Of a stretch of 64,000 nt of DNA, positions 7,286-15,681 are shown in pieces. Below the pieces are notes generated by a model that was not told where the DNA came from, did no database searches, and saw nothing but the letters and a program-made list of their open reading frames with translations. The stretch covers positions 186,001 to 250,000 of the forward strand of contig NZ_JAFBCV010000001.1 of NCBI RefSeq assembly GCF_016907895.1. The letters run 5' to 3'. Numbering within the stretch: the stretch's first letter is position 1; each line of letters opens with the position of its first letter. The translations under genes were made by a program, and so were the position numbers. Source of the DNA: Shouchella xiaoxiensis. GTDB lineage: Bacteria; Bacillota; Bacilli; Bacillales; Bacillaceae_D.

Positions 7286-7909
7286 ATGTTGTCAGTAGGT
7301 TCTACGATTAGCAGCAAAAGAAAATCCTTCAAGTTATCTCAAGAATATGTAGCTGAACAACTGGGGACTAGCCGACAAGCAGTATCGAAATGGGAAACGA
7401 ATCAATCAAAACCTTCAACAAGTAATCTCCTAAAATTAGCTGATTTATTTGAATGTGATGTTAAGGAAATCGTATCTCCCGAAAATTATATAAATGAAGA
7501 AAAGAACGCAGAAAAGCAAATGGAGCAAAATCAAAAAGATATAAAAATGCAACTGTCAGCTGTCTTTGGACGAATCCTTATGTTAATAAGCTTTTTAGGT
7601 TATATTGGGGCTTTTTCTGATCCGTCCTCCTATCAACTTCCAGAATGGTATTTAACCGTTTGGTGGGGCGCATTATGTTTGATTGGTGCAACATTAACAT
7701 TTATCGCATCAAGGGATTATTTCAATAGAAAATCAGGCTCAAAAAATGTTATTTGGTTTGATTTAATATATGTTTTTTCTTATTTCTTATATGGGATATT
7801 GCCTTTCGAAACAAACATAAACGGACTTGCTATAATGGTTTATGCGATTGTGATTTTGAGTATCAAAAATAGTATATTCTTTATACCTATATGGAGGAAA
7901 TCAACGTAA
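7286..7909 (+). CDS. XRE-family regulator with membrane domain
   Basis: A 207-residue protein. Residues 7-62 are a classic Xre/Cro helix-turn-helix (KLSQEYVAEQLGTSRQAVSKWETNQSKPSTSNLLKLADLF). A short charged linker with KNAEKQMEQNQKD follows, then about four hydrophobic segments between residues 95 and 203. Membrane-tethered XRE proteins of this type occur in Bacillota and are usually encoded next to small membrane proteins they may control, as here. The start at ATG 7286 follows AAAGGAG. The ligand and target are unknown. Confidence 0.8.
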   Translation: MLSVGSTISSKRKSFKLSQEYVAEQLGTSRQAVSKWETNQSKPSTSNLLKLADLFECDVKEIVSPENYINEEKNAEKQMEQNQKDIKMQLSAVFGRILMLISFLGYIGAFSDPSSYQLPEWYLTVWWGALCLIGATLTFIASRDYFNRKSGSKNVIWFDLIYVFSYFLYGILPFETNINGLAIMVYAIVILSIKNSIFFIPIWRKST

Positions 7910-7984
7910 ATGATTCTGCTTATCAAATCATAAATTGACGCGAAAGGGTGAATTAAAATAGATTTTTCGTTTATAGCATTTTTT

Positions 7985-8245
7985 ATGGTGATTATTGTAA
8001 TGAGGTTTGTCTTAGAATCCATTGTTTTTAAAAATAAACCAGAAGCTCACCTAATAGCTTCTGGTTCATTTTTAGCAGTAATTATAGTAATAACAATTCA
8101 GTTCGCCCGATCAACTGTCAATATTTTCTATCCATTTGATGGTCTTTCTGTTGGTATCTTGTTATTGATTGCCATCATATACGGATGGGGAGGCTTTCAA
8201 ATCTATTCACGTTATAGTAAATGGATAAAAGAAAGTAAGCAATAG
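7985..8245 (+). CDS. Small membrane protein, N-terminus uncertain
   Basis: The conservative start is ATG 7985, giving 86 residues with about three hydrophobic segments and a basic tail. The good ribosome site GAAAGGGTG (7942-7950) lies 35 bases upstream and is followed in frame by ATA at 7958, which would add nine residues (xDFSFIAFF). So the gene may use a rare ATA start, or a former ATG may have mutated. It follows the XRE gene by about 75 bases and resembles small Bacillus membrane proteins of the DUF4181 kind, without a firm match. Confidence 0.55.
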   Translation: MVIIVMRFVLESIVFKNKPEAHLIASGSFLAVIIVITIQFARSTVNIFYPFDGLSVGILLLIAIIYGWGGFQIYSRYSKWIKESKQ

Positions 8246-8246
8246 A

Positions 8247-9071
8247 CTACTTTTTGCTTTTTTTATCAAATGATTTCTGTATTTTCTTGCCGTATTTTTT
8301 TATTGCGGGGTCGAAGTGAATTTTGAATTTATCAAGAATTTGTTGAATTAATTCGTTATCAATTTCTTTGTTATTATCATAACGACTATCAACAATTTTA
8401 TATAATGCTTCTGCAGCATCTTGTACGATAAACTCATTCTTTTTAGATGCAAGTTTATTAAGTTGATTTAGAAACCAATTCGTATCACTATCCGTGTTGC
8501 TGAAATGAAGAACAGCGAAACCAATCTTACCTATATTGTTGCCTGAGAATACTTTTTCGCCTTCTTTGTAGGTAAATTCAGTTTGATCGTCTTCAAAAGC
8601 TATATTTTCTATGTATGTGCTCTCTTCATCTCTGTATAATTGTTCAATGAATGAATCAAACGAAACGGCTATACGTTCCTCAACTTCTAATTCAACATCT
8701 ATAAAAATAACAGCTGGGTTTTCTTTTACGGCTCTATAATCCAACCCGACCCATCTTTCACCGTCGCCACTCACTAAAACTATCCCTTTAGGCAATCCCC
8801 ATTCATTTGAATAATAGCCTGTTTGTAAAACACCTTCACTTTTCTTACTACTTACGCCAAACAGATAATCAACATCTAAATGTTCCTCTTCATGTGAGAA
8901 TGGGTATTTGTTCCTTAATAGATAGCCGCCGTTTTTATCTGTTAATAAATTGATATAAGATAGGGGCAATTTCACTTGAAAATAATCTTCAACATAACTG
9001 ACTGATGATTCCATTAGAGGGTCAAGCTCATATTCATCTAAAACACGTGTATCCCAAATTCTTTTACTCAT
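8247..9071 (-). CDS. SMI1/KNR4 (SUKH) family protein
   Basis: A 274-residue protein whose first 140 residues fit the SUKH-1 fold: VEDYFQVKLPLSYINLLTDKNGGYLL, LFGVSS, GIVLVSGDGERWVGLDYR and PAVIFIDVE, then FDSFIEQL. SUKH proteins commonly act as immunity proteins in polymorphic toxin systems. A second part (150-270) is lysine-rich and helical and matches nothing I know. The start at ATG 9071 follows AGGAGGG. No toxin gene is adjacent, so it may be an orphan immunity gene; a housekeeping role is equally possible. Confidence 0.8.
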   Translation of the reverse strand: MSKRIWDTRVLDEYELDPLMESSVSYVEDYFQVKLPLSYINLLTDKNGGYLLRNKYPFSHEEEHLDVDYLFGVSSKKSEGVLQTGYYSNEWGLPKGIVLVSGDGERWVGLDYRAVKENPAVIFIDVELEVEERIAVSFDSFIEQLYRDEESTYIENIAFEDDQTEFTYKEGEKVFSGNNIGKIGFAVLHFSNTDSDTNWFLNQLNKLASKKNEFIVQDAAEALYKIVDSRYDNNKEIDNELIQQILDKFKIHFDPAIKKYGKKIQKSFDKKSKK

Positions 9072-9431
9072 AAAAAGAGCCCTCCTAGCAAGATTATTCT
9101 TACTGTTAGTATTATAGCAAAAATATTTTCGCTATCGAAAAACAATCTCTTCATTTATCGTAGGATCTATTCAACTAGATACATGCAGAAAAAACTGGTT
9201 TGAATAAAGCGAATAGATATTACATCTTTTTTTAGATTTCTTTGTACCATGTATGCCAAGGGTTTAGCACAGGTGTTAAAAGGTATTGTTGGAACGGAAA
9301 TAGTTAGTTGATCGAATGAACCGATTGATGTTGGAAACGCTTGATGAAGTGTTACCTGAATGAACTGTTTTTAAGTCATTTTATCCACTTTGTGCTGGTT
9401 GTTTTAATTGAAGATAGCAATGAATTTCGTT

Positions 9432-9550
9432 GATTGGAAAGGAAGACGGTGACGCCTGCGGAAAAAGGGGCGTGGTGAGACAAGCAGAACGAAGACTGCG
9501 ATGGCTCAGCCGTTCCTCCGCGGCAAGCTTCCGTCTGAATTGGAGATCAA
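9432..9550 (+). repeat. Dispersed intergenic repeat, long copy
   Basis: This 119-base segment recurs in reverse orientation at 16813-16896 with the same ends (GATTGGAAAGGAAG... and ...CTTCCGTCTGAATTGGA). The other copy lacks about 34 internal bases. It lies in a 600-base gene-free stretch (9072-9691) that otherwise shows only short broken frames. It encodes no protein, and its ends are partly complementary (GATTGGAAA... / ...GAATTGGAGATC are not inverted), so it is not a simple hairpin. Confidence 0.75.
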
Positions 9551-9691
9551 CAACTGCCGCTGGGGCATTCATCTTGTGAACCATCGTTATCTACAACATT
9601 CTAGGTTCAATTAGAATGTGAGAGGAAACAGAGCCTCTCATGCTCTTGCCTCGCGTCTTCCTAGATGTTATACATGGAATGGGGGTGTCGT

Positions 9692-9946
9692 ATGTTTAAG
9701 TTAGTAAGACCACTCGTTTTAATAATAATTGTGTGGTACATCATCGAGCGTTTTATTTTAGATGATGTTGGGTGGAGCGAACCCGTCTTATTTCTGTTTA
9801 TGGCCGTTTTGTTTTGCTTTTTAGCGATTGCCGTCATCAGAGACAATCCTTCACGTCAGGATAAAATAAATGTGGTCGTCATTATAGTGCTATTTGTTAT
9901 ACCAGGTTTTTATTTTGGGGTAGCAAGTTTAATAAATTTAACGTAG
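9692..9946 (+). CDS. 84-residue membrane protein
   Basis: The ATG at 9692 follows GGGGGTG. The product has three hydrophobic segments (about 4-22, 33-50 and 59-80) with an Arg/Asp-rich loop RDNPSRQDK between the second and third. It lies just after the dispersed repeat. No family recognised. The following 195 bases to the next gene show no clear feature. Confidence 0.6.
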   Translation: MFKLVRPLVLIIIVWYIIERFILDDVGWSEPVLFLFMAVLFCFLAIAVIRDNPSRQDKINVVVIIVLFVIPGFYFGVASLINLT

Positions 9947-10142
9947 ACAATGCTTCACTTGCTTTAAGTTTGGGAAGTCGTGCTACTTCAAGCGGCCGTA
10001 TTGGATTAACTCGGTTCGGCAAATAACGCGACTGGAAACAGTGGAGCAAGAGTAGAGCCAGAGTGTTCTTAAGATTCACTGGTTTACATGGATGTTTCCC
10101 GGGAAATGGTTGAACAAGGAAACCATTTAGGGAGTTGATCAA

Positions 10143-10433
10143 TTGAGTTCAGAAACTACGTCTGCAAACAAAGATTTCTGGTGGCGAATAGAGGTTTTAG
10201 CATGGGTGCCTTTCTTCGTGAGTTTGATTCTTTACGTTATATTGCATCTTCATTACGGGTCTGAGAGCTTTTTTATGACATACGGCAGCTGGATTTTTCA
10301 TCTTACGTTTATGTTGGCTTTGGTTTTTAAAGCGATAAAGTGTTATCATCTTGGATTAAAGAGGTCCTATGTTTATTGGGGGCTCATAGGGCTCGTAATT
10401 GCCAATGCGGTAAGAGTGAACAGCGGGTTTTAA
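10143..10433 (+). CDS. 96-residue membrane protein
   Basis: The start is TTG at 10143 behind AGGGAG. Three hydrophobic segments are visible (about 17-37, 46-63 and 74-90), with a charged linker KAIKCYHLGLKRS. It ends 18 bases before the ABC-LytTR gene and probably shares its transcript. In related systems a small membrane protein next to a LytTR regulator can act as its inhibitor, but I see no specific family match. Confidence 0.55.
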   Translation: MSSETTSANKDFWWRIEVLAWVPFFVSLILYVILHLHYGSESFFMTYGSWIFHLTFMLALVFKAIKCYHLGLKRSYVYWGLIGLVIANAVRVNSGF

Positions 10434-10451
10434 TACTTAAACAGAAAGAAC

Positions 10452-11450
10452 GTGACAGCATTGAACTTAATTACAGTAACGCATGTCATGAAACAAGAAG
10501 AGTCACTAACAATTTTGAAAGATTTGAATTTTGTTATTGAGGAAAAAGCACAGATTGGCATTAAGATGACGAACAAAGAAAGCATCACCTTATTCAAGCT
10601 TCTAGCAGGAGAGACGACGCCTTCAAGCGGAAAGATCGAGAAATCAGTGGACCATGTCCAGCTGGATCTTTCAAGAGATGGGCTTTATGAGGACTTGGCG
10701 GTTTCTTCTTATTTAACATTCTTCGCCAAAATTTCAGCTGCAAAAAAGTCACTTGAGGAGCTTTTGGCCGTTTTCTCGTTACTGGATGTACGCGCGACGA
10801 AAATTCGAGACTTGTCCCTTGATCAGAAAAAACGGGTCAGTTTATTACGGATGTCTTTGGCGGAGCCACAGCTGATGTTGATTCAAAGTCCTTTAAGCAA
10901 TTTATCGAATGAAGGGATACAGCTTTATTTAAAAGCGGTGAATCATCTTCAAGCGCAAGGCGTTTCAATTTTGTTTACGTCGCATTATTTAGAGGAGCTT
11001 GCTTTACTAAGCAACGTCATTTATCGCTACGACCAGTTTGTCGGATTAGAGAAAGTCGATATTGCACAAGATAAGTCTGAGACTGAAGATACCTCGGCGA
11101 ATTTTCAACCGCAGAATGTCTATAAAGTCGCGAGCAAAACAGCTGACAAAACGATTTTCTTTAGTCCGGATGAAATTGATTACATAGAAAGTCTTAATAG
11201 CGTTAGTACGATTCGGATTGGCAATGAGTATTTTCCGACAGATTTAACGATGAATGAGCTGGAAAAAAGGCTGAGTCATTTTGGTTTTTTTCGCTGCCAC
11301 CGTTCGTACTTAGTCAATTTGCAGCGCGTGTCTGAACTGATTAGCTACTCGAAAAACAGCTATACGCTTATTTTGAAAGGGCAAGCAAACAACAAATTGC
11401 CGCTGTCGCGAAATCGGTTAGAAGAAATGAAAACATTATTGGAGTTCTAA
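10452..11450 (+). CDS. Degenerate ABC ATPase fused to LytTR DNA-binding domain
   Basis: A 332-residue two-domain protein with a GTG start. Residues 5-205 follow an ABC ATPase, but the Walker A loop is replaced by MTNKESITLFKLLAG with no GxxGxGK[ST], the signature reads LSLDQKKRVSLLR and the Walker B region LMLIQSPLSNLS lacks the acidic pair. Residues about 230-330 are a LytTR domain: IFFSPDEIDYIESLNS, FFRCHRSYLVNL, and LPLSRNR. I infer a regulator using a dead ATPase as sensor or docking module for the ABC-2 exporter encoded just downstream. Such fusions are known in Bacillus and streptococci. Confidence 0.85.
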   Translation: MTALNLITVTHVMKQEESLTILKDLNFVIEEKAQIGIKMTNKESITLFKLLAGETTPSSGKIEKSVDHVQLDLSRDGLYEDLAVSSYLTFFAKISAAKKSLEELLAVFSLLDVRATKIRDLSLDQKKRVSLLRMSLAEPQLMLIQSPLSNLSNEGIQLYLKAVNHLQAQGVSILFTSHYLEELALLSNVIYRYDQFVGLEKVDIAQDKSETEDTSANFQPQNVYKVASKTADKTIFFSPDEIDYIESLNSVSTIRIGNEYFPTDLTMNELEKRLSHFGFFRCHRSYLVNLQRVSELISYSKNSYTLILKGQANNKLPLSRNRLEEMKTLLEF

Positions 11451-11464
11451 GGTACCGTTGAGGG

Positions 11465-11492
11465 TGAAATGGCATCATTTCAGCCTTTTTTT
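11465..11492 (+). terminator. Terminator after the LytTR gene
   Basis: TGAAATG (11465-11471) pairs with CATTTCA (11476-11482), followed by GCCTTTTTTTCG. It separates the regulator from the ABC transporter genes, which therefore have their own promoter. Confidence 0.75.
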
Positions 11493-11511
11493 CGTTCAAT
11501 TCGGCGTTTTC

Positions 11512-11567
11512 CCGTTACTGTTCAACGAATTTTAACGTCAAATCCGCGCTTTTTCGATAACGTTAAG
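11512..11567 (+). promoter_or_regulatory. Possible LytTR binding repeats upstream of the ABC operon
   Basis: Three similar elements lie in the 120-base gap: CCGTTACTG (11512), TAACGTCAA (11533) and TAACGTTAAG (11558). The spacing of 21-25 bases is close to two helical turns, as for LytTR sites. The match to the LytTR consensus is partial. Confidence 0.35.
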
Positions 11568-11606
11568 AGTAACAAAGCAACCAATTAATCGAAGGGGTGA
11601 CGACGA

Positions 11607-12458
11607 ATGAGAAAACGAGTGATTGAAGTGAACCAGCTATCGAAGTCGTTTAAAAAACAGCACGCTTTAAAGAACATTCAGTTCCATGTGAGCGAGGGAG
11701 AAATCTTTGGATTTTTAGGTCCTTCAGGATCAGGGAAAACAACAACAATAAAGATTCTGACTGGCCAACTGGCACAGACTTCTGGGCAAGCTTTTGTGCT
11801 CGGAAATCCAGTTGAGAAAATTGATGAAAGCATCTATGAGGATGTTGGTATTGTAACGGATAACAGTGGCTTGTATGAGCGTCTGTCGGTTTACAATAAT
11901 TTAACGGCATTTGCCAAGTTATTAAAAGTGAAGAAAAGCCGAATTGATGTGCTGTTGAAAGAAATGGGATTGTATGAACATAAGAACAAGCTGGCAAATC
12001 AGCTGTCAAAAGGAATGAAGCAGCGCTTAGTGCTGGCGCGGTCAATGCTTCATGAGCCGAAAGTGCTTTTTCTCGATGAACCGACGAGTGGGCTTGATCC
12101 CGTCACGACAGAAGCGATTCACTCATTGTTAATGGAGCTAAAAGCGAACGGAACGACAATCTTTTTAACGACGCACAATATGGATGAAGCAACAAAGCTT
12201 TGTGATCACGTTGCGCTGCTTAATGACGGATTAATCGTCGAGAATGATTCCCCTAAAGCGTTAACGCTTAAATACAACAAAGAGAAGCGCTACAGCGTCC
12301 TGTTGTCGAATGAGGTTGAGCATGTGCTGCCTCATTCGCCGGACACGGTTGAACAAATTAACCAATGGCTGAAAAACGATGAGATTTTAACGATTCACTC
12401 ATGTGAACCGGATTTAGAAGCCGTATTCTTAGAAGTGACAGGGAGGGAACTGATATGA
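11607..12458 (+). CDS. ABC-2 exporter ATP-binding protein
   Basis: A 283-residue ATPase with all motifs intact: Walker A GPSGSGKTT near 39-47, Q-loop DNSGLYERLS, signature LSKGMKQRL, Walker B VLFLDEPTSGLD and the switch His in TTHNMDEA. The long C-terminus after 215 is typical of drug- or bacteriocin-type ABC-2 exporters. The start at ATG 11607 follows GAAGGGGTGA. It overlaps its permease gene by 4 bases (ATGA), so the two are co-translated. The substrate is unknown; the regulator upstream is probably the degenerate ABC-LytTR protein. Confidence 0.92.
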   Translation: MRKRVIEVNQLSKSFKKQHALKNIQFHVSEGEIFGFLGPSGSGKTTTIKILTGQLAQTSGQAFVLGNPVEKIDESIYEDVGIVTDNSGLYERLSVYNNLTAFAKLLKVKKSRIDVLLKEMGLYEHKNKLANQLSKGMKQRLVLARSMLHEPKVLFLDEPTSGLDPVTTEAIHSLLMELKANGTTIFLTTHNMDEATKLCDHVALLNDGLIVENDSPKALTLKYNKEKRYSVLLSNEVEHVLPHSPDTVEQINQWLKNDEILTIHSCEPDLEAVFLEVTGRELI

Positions 12459-13204
12459 ATGTATCACTGCGAAAAATCAATGCGATTCTTCAATTGAAAA
12501 TAAAGCTAATCGTCGGAAACTTATCCATTTTGTTTGCGCCTATCTTTTCAATTCTGTTCGTAGTCGTCATGAAACAGTTAATGCCAAATGTTGACGTGGG
12601 CGAAGGGGGAGTTCCGTTTTCAACGGATACATTTTTGCTCAGTTTTGGTTTAATCTTTAATATTGCAATTTCAGGTATTTCAATGAGCAGTTCACCAATT
12701 GCCGAAGAAAAAGAAAAGAATACGTTACGGGTGTTGATGACGTCGTCGGTAAATGGTCTGGAATATTTTATCGGCACGATGATTCCAACCTTCGTCATTC
12801 TAGTAACGGTGAATATGGTTTTAGTTCCGATAAGTGGGCTATCTTTCAGTGAGGTACCCCTCGGCAGCTACTTTGTTGTTACAACAGTGGCCAGCTTAAT
12901 TAGCATCGTTATCGGCTATATAATCGGGATTTACGCGAAAAACCAAGCGCAGGCGTCGTTAGTGAGTACGCCCATTCTGCTTTTGCTTACCGCAACGCCT
13001 GTTTTACGCATTTTTAATGAAGATTTAGCCAACATTTTAAATTACACGTATGGAGGGGTGCTGGCCAATTTAGCGGAATCCTTGTCTTCCGATGGCGCCT
13101 ACCAATGGAATCTGCATGATAGCGCCGTATTGCTTGTTTGGTTTCTTGGGGCACTTGGTATCTTTGTGTATGCCTATAAGAAAAATGGCATTGATCAAGG
13201 ATGA
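12455..13204 (+). CDS. ABC-2 exporter permease
   Basis: A 249-residue membrane protein with six hydrophobic segments, the usual ABC-2 arrangement. The conserved cytoplasmic EKEKNTLRVLMTSSV after the second span is the coupling element of ABC-2 permeases. Starts inside the ATPase stop codon. Together the two genes form a complete half-transporter that would homodimerise. Export substrate unknown; such pairs often export peptides or antibiotics. Confidence 0.88.
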   Translation: MNVSLRKINAILQLKIKLIVGNLSILFAPIFSILFVVVMKQLMPNVDVGEGGVPFSTDTFLLSFGLIFNIAISGISMSSSPIAEEKEKNTLRVLMTSSVNGLEYFIGTMIPTFVILVTVNMVLVPISGLSFSEVPLGSYFVVTTVASLISIVIGYIIGIYAKNQAQASLVSTPILLLLTATPVLRIFNEDLANILNYTYGGVLANLAESLSSDGAYQWNLHDSAVLLVWFLGALGIFVYAYKKNGIDQG

Positions 13205-13211
13205 TGTAAAG

Positions 13212-13245
13212 AAGAAGGACTGCCCTCGGCAGTCCTTCTTTTTAT
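13212..13245. terminator. Bidirectional terminator between ABC and Ktr operons
   Basis: AAGAAGGACTGCC (13212-13224) pairs perfectly with GGCAGTCCTTCTT (13228-13240), loop CTC, with T-runs on both strands. It ends the convergent ABC and Ktr transcripts. Confidence 0.9.
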
Positions 13246-14573
13246 CCGGTGTATACTTCTCCTTTTGCGTAGCGGATGTCTCGGCTTTCCGTTTTTGCCA
13301 AGGCAAATGCCAGCGTGACGGGACCGACGCGACCAATAAACATGAGGACCATAATTATAATCTTTCCAATCGAGCTCAGCTCAGCCGTTATGCCCATTGA
13401 TAGGCCAACCGTACCAAAGGCAGAAACAGCTTCAAACAGCGTTTCAACAAAAGGCGTACTCTCCGTAATCGTGAGGAGAAAAAAGCAGCCGCCGACCGAG
13501 AGGGCACTTATAGCCGTAATCGCAAGAGAACGATGAATAATCGTGCTTGAGATGGTTTCTTTAAAAACAACGGCTTCTTTTCGACCGCGTAGGTACGTGA
13601 TCATCGCAATCAGAATAACGAGAAAGGTTGTTAGCTTAATCCCGCTTCCTGTTGATGCACTGCCTGCGCCGATAAACATTAGCACCATTGTTAACGTGAT
13701 GCTGCCATCGGTCATCGCCCCGTAATCAAGTGTGTTAAACCCGGCTGTTCGTGGCGTGACTGCTTGGAAATAAGCAGCCCATACCTTCTCCATGCCAGAT
13801 AGAGCCCCAAGAGTGTTGGGGTTGGCGTATTCAAGCGCAAAAATGAGTGCCATGGCGAGAAGATTTAGCGCCAGCGTACCAATCAACATCAGTTTCGTGT
13901 GTAGCTGCAGACGTCTGAATGACTTCTTATGGAACAGGTCGGCAAGCACAACAAACCCGATCCCACCTGAGATAAAGAGCAGCGTAATCGTAAGGTTGAC
14001 GAGCGGGTCGCCAACATAGCCTGTTAAGCTGTCTGACCATAAGGAAAATCCGGCATTGTTGAAAGCAGAAATCGAATGAAATGCGCTTGTAAACAAGCCA
14101 TCTTTCCAGCCATATTCCGGGACCCAGCGAAAAGCAAGAAACCCGAAAGCGATAAGCTCAACCGAAAAAGCAAAGATGAGGATGAGCTTTACTAAAGGAA
14201 CCATTCCTCCTAAAGAGGTTTGGTTAAAAGATTCTTGAATTAAAATCCGACTGATAAGACCAATTCTCTTTCCTAGCAGCAAGGCAATCATAACGGCAAA
14301 CGTCATTAAGCCAAGACCGCCAATTTGCATCAAGATCATAATAATGGTCTGACCAATGAGTGTAAAGTGCGTGCCTGTGTCAACGACAACTAGACCAGTA
14401 ACGGTCGTGGCCGACGTTGCTGTGAAAAAAGCATCAACCCAGGAAAGACTGTTGTTTCCCTTAAGCGAGAAGGGGGCTTTTAATAAAAGCGCCCCCATTG
14501 TAATGACAGCTAAAAATCCCGCTGCAAGCAGCTGTGGTGGATTGGCCTGCCATAGTTTGCTTCGGCTTATCAT
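13242..14573 (-). CDS. ktrB: Potassium uptake channel subunit, KtrB/KtrD family
   Basis: A 443-residue membrane protein of the Trk/Ktr superfamily. All four pore loops are visible: TSATTVTGL near 55, SAFNNAGFS near 175, TPRTAGFNT near 275, and FGTVGLSMG near 390. The third-repeat gate loop GAGSASTGSGIK is also present. It forms a dimeric Na+/K+ transport pore gated by a cytoplasmic KtrA/C ring. It overlaps the stop of the regulatory gene by 4 bases. Whether it is KtrB or KtrD cannot be told; the partner reads more like KtrA than KtrC. Confidence 0.92.
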   Translation of the reverse strand: MISRSKLWQANPPQLLAAGFLAVITMGALLLKAPFSLKGNNSLSWVDAFFTATSATTVTGLVVVDTGTHFTLIGQTIIMILMQIGGLGLMTFAVMIALLLGKRIGLISRILIQESFNQTSLGGMVPLVKLILIFAFSVELIAFGFLAFRWVPEYGWKDGLFTSAFHSISAFNNAGFSLWSDSLTGYVGDPLVNLTITLLFISGGIGFVVLADLFHKKSFRRLQLHTKLMLIGTLALNLLAMALIFALEYANPNTLGALSGMEKVWAAYFQAVTPRTAGFNTLDYGAMTDGSITLTMVLMFIGAGSASTGSGIKLTTFLVILIAMITYLRGRKEAVVFKETISSTIIHRSLAITAISALSVGGCFFLLTITESTPFVETLFEAVSAFGTVGLSMGITAELSSIGKIIIMVLMFIGRVGPVTLAFALAKTESRDIRYAKGEVYTG

Positions 14574-15235
14574 AGTTCCGCCTCGCTGAAACGCTGAATG
14601 TCTTTATCTAAACCAATGATGATTAACAGATCACCGCTGTTAATTGTGTCAGTTGGCATAGGAGTGAAATTAATCGAATCAGCTGACTGAACAGCTACGA
14701 GATTTAAGTGATAGCGTTTTTTTAATGACAGCATTTCAATTGTCTTGTTGGTCAATTGCTCCGTCGCGATAAACTCAACGATGCTGTATTTATTTGACAA
14801 TGAGATAAAATCAACGAAGGATTCTGAAAGCATATTCTGAGCAATACGGACCCCCATATTCGTTTCTGGCTGAACAACATGGTCAACGCCGAGTTTCTCT
14901 AGTAATTGTCGGTGCTGTGGTGTGCTTGCTTTTGCCCATAGCTTAGGGACACCAAGATCTTTCAAATTGATTGCCGTTAAAATGCTCGCTTCAATATCCG
15001 ATCCCATCGCAACAACACCAAAGTCAAATTGATTCACATCAAGCTTTTGAAGAACATGGCTATCTGTTGGGTCCAAGCATATGACGGTGAAGGGAGCATC
15101 TTTGAAATGATCAATTTGTTTCTCATCAATATCTACAGCAACGACTCCATGTCCTTGTCTTGCAAGCTCATTGCAAATGCTCTCCCAAAAATTATTGAGG
15201 CCAATGACAATACACTGCTTTTTTTGATTGCGCAT
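14570..15235 (-). CDS. ktrA: KtrA-type RCK regulatory subunit with altered nucleotide motif
   Basis: A 221-residue RCK_N plus RCK_C protein. The start at ATG 15235 gives the family length; frames upstream to 15307 lack a ribosome site. Strand 1 is followed by GLNNFWESIC where family members read GLGRFGGSIC, so two of the three Rossmann glycines are gone. The strand-2 acid (VAVDID), GSDIEASILTAINLKDLG, and PETNMGVRIAQ are kept. RCK_C runs from about 135 (YSIVEFIA) to GDLLIIIGLDKDIQRF, the c-di-AMP-binding part in this family. Pairs with the KtrB-like pore; ATP/ADP or NAD gating may be altered. Confidence 0.85.
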   Translation of the reverse strand: MRNQKKQCIVIGLNNFWESICNELARQGHGVVAVDIDEKQIDHFKDAPFTVICLDPTDSHVLQKLDVNQFDFGVVAMGSDIEASILTAINLKDLGVPKLWAKASTPQHRQLLEKLGVDHVVQPETNMGVRIAQNMLSESFVDFISLSNKYSIVEFIATEQLTNKTIEMLSLKKRYHLNLVAVQSADSINFTPMPTDTINSGDLLIIIGLDKDIQRFSEAEL

Positions 15236-15491
15236 GTTTTTACCTAACTCCTCGTAGAAAATCGATTTGGTTTCCATAAATGGTGTTCGGCAAGATATAG
15301 CTATCAAATTACTCTTGTATTTTTAAGAAGTCAACGCTTTTTTTTAGAAGTATATACTCCTAATTTTGGAGAAAAAAAGTTCCTTCATATTTAATAACTC
15401 CACTTACTGGACCCGTTATTTTTTAGTGATTGACAAGGCGTTAATACAGGACTAAGATCATCGTAAAACTGGATCTGAAGAAGGGGTATAT

Positions 15492-15644
15492 GTGAAACGC
15501 ATTCCGAAGTTAATTAAGTTTCCGGAGTCACTTGTTGAAAAAATAAAAAAGTATCAAGAGGAACGCAAAATTAAAACGTTCTCGAAAGCATTGTATCTAT
15601 TAATTGAGAGGGGATTAAATCGGAAAAACGATTCATATAAATAA
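15492..15644 (+). CDS. 50-residue ribbon-helix-helix-like protein
   Basis: GTG at 15492 follows AAGGGG. The product reads MKRIPKLIKFPESLVEKIKK then TFSKALYLLIERGL, the beta-helix-helix layout of a CopG/Arc ribbon-helix-helix DNA-binding protein: a short strand with alternating residues, helix A, turn, helix B. Such proteins dimerise and repress their own or nearby promoters, or serve as antitoxins; no toxin is adjacent. It lies 37 bases before the AI-2E family gene. Confidence 0.65.
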   Translation: MKRIPKLIKFPESLVEKIKKYQEERKIKTFSKALYLLIERGLNRKNDSYK

Positions 15645-15681
15645 AGTAGTACAGCATCTTCTATGAGAAAGAGGTTGAACC

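Noticed and set aside
9200-9365. Coding remnant in the gene-free stretch
   Set aside because: One frame reads MYAKGLAQVLKGIVGTEIVS then stops; too short and unmatched to call.
13276-14589. Several plus-strand reading frames of 60-86 codons opposite the KtrB gene
   Set aside because: They mirror the hydrophobic codon pattern of the membrane gene, lack ribosome sites and resemble no protein.
15308-15480. c-di-AMP (ydaO-type) riboswitch before the Ktr operon
   Set aside because: This is where some Bacillus ktrAB operons carry one, but I see none of its conserved blocks; the stretch is plain AT-rich DNA.
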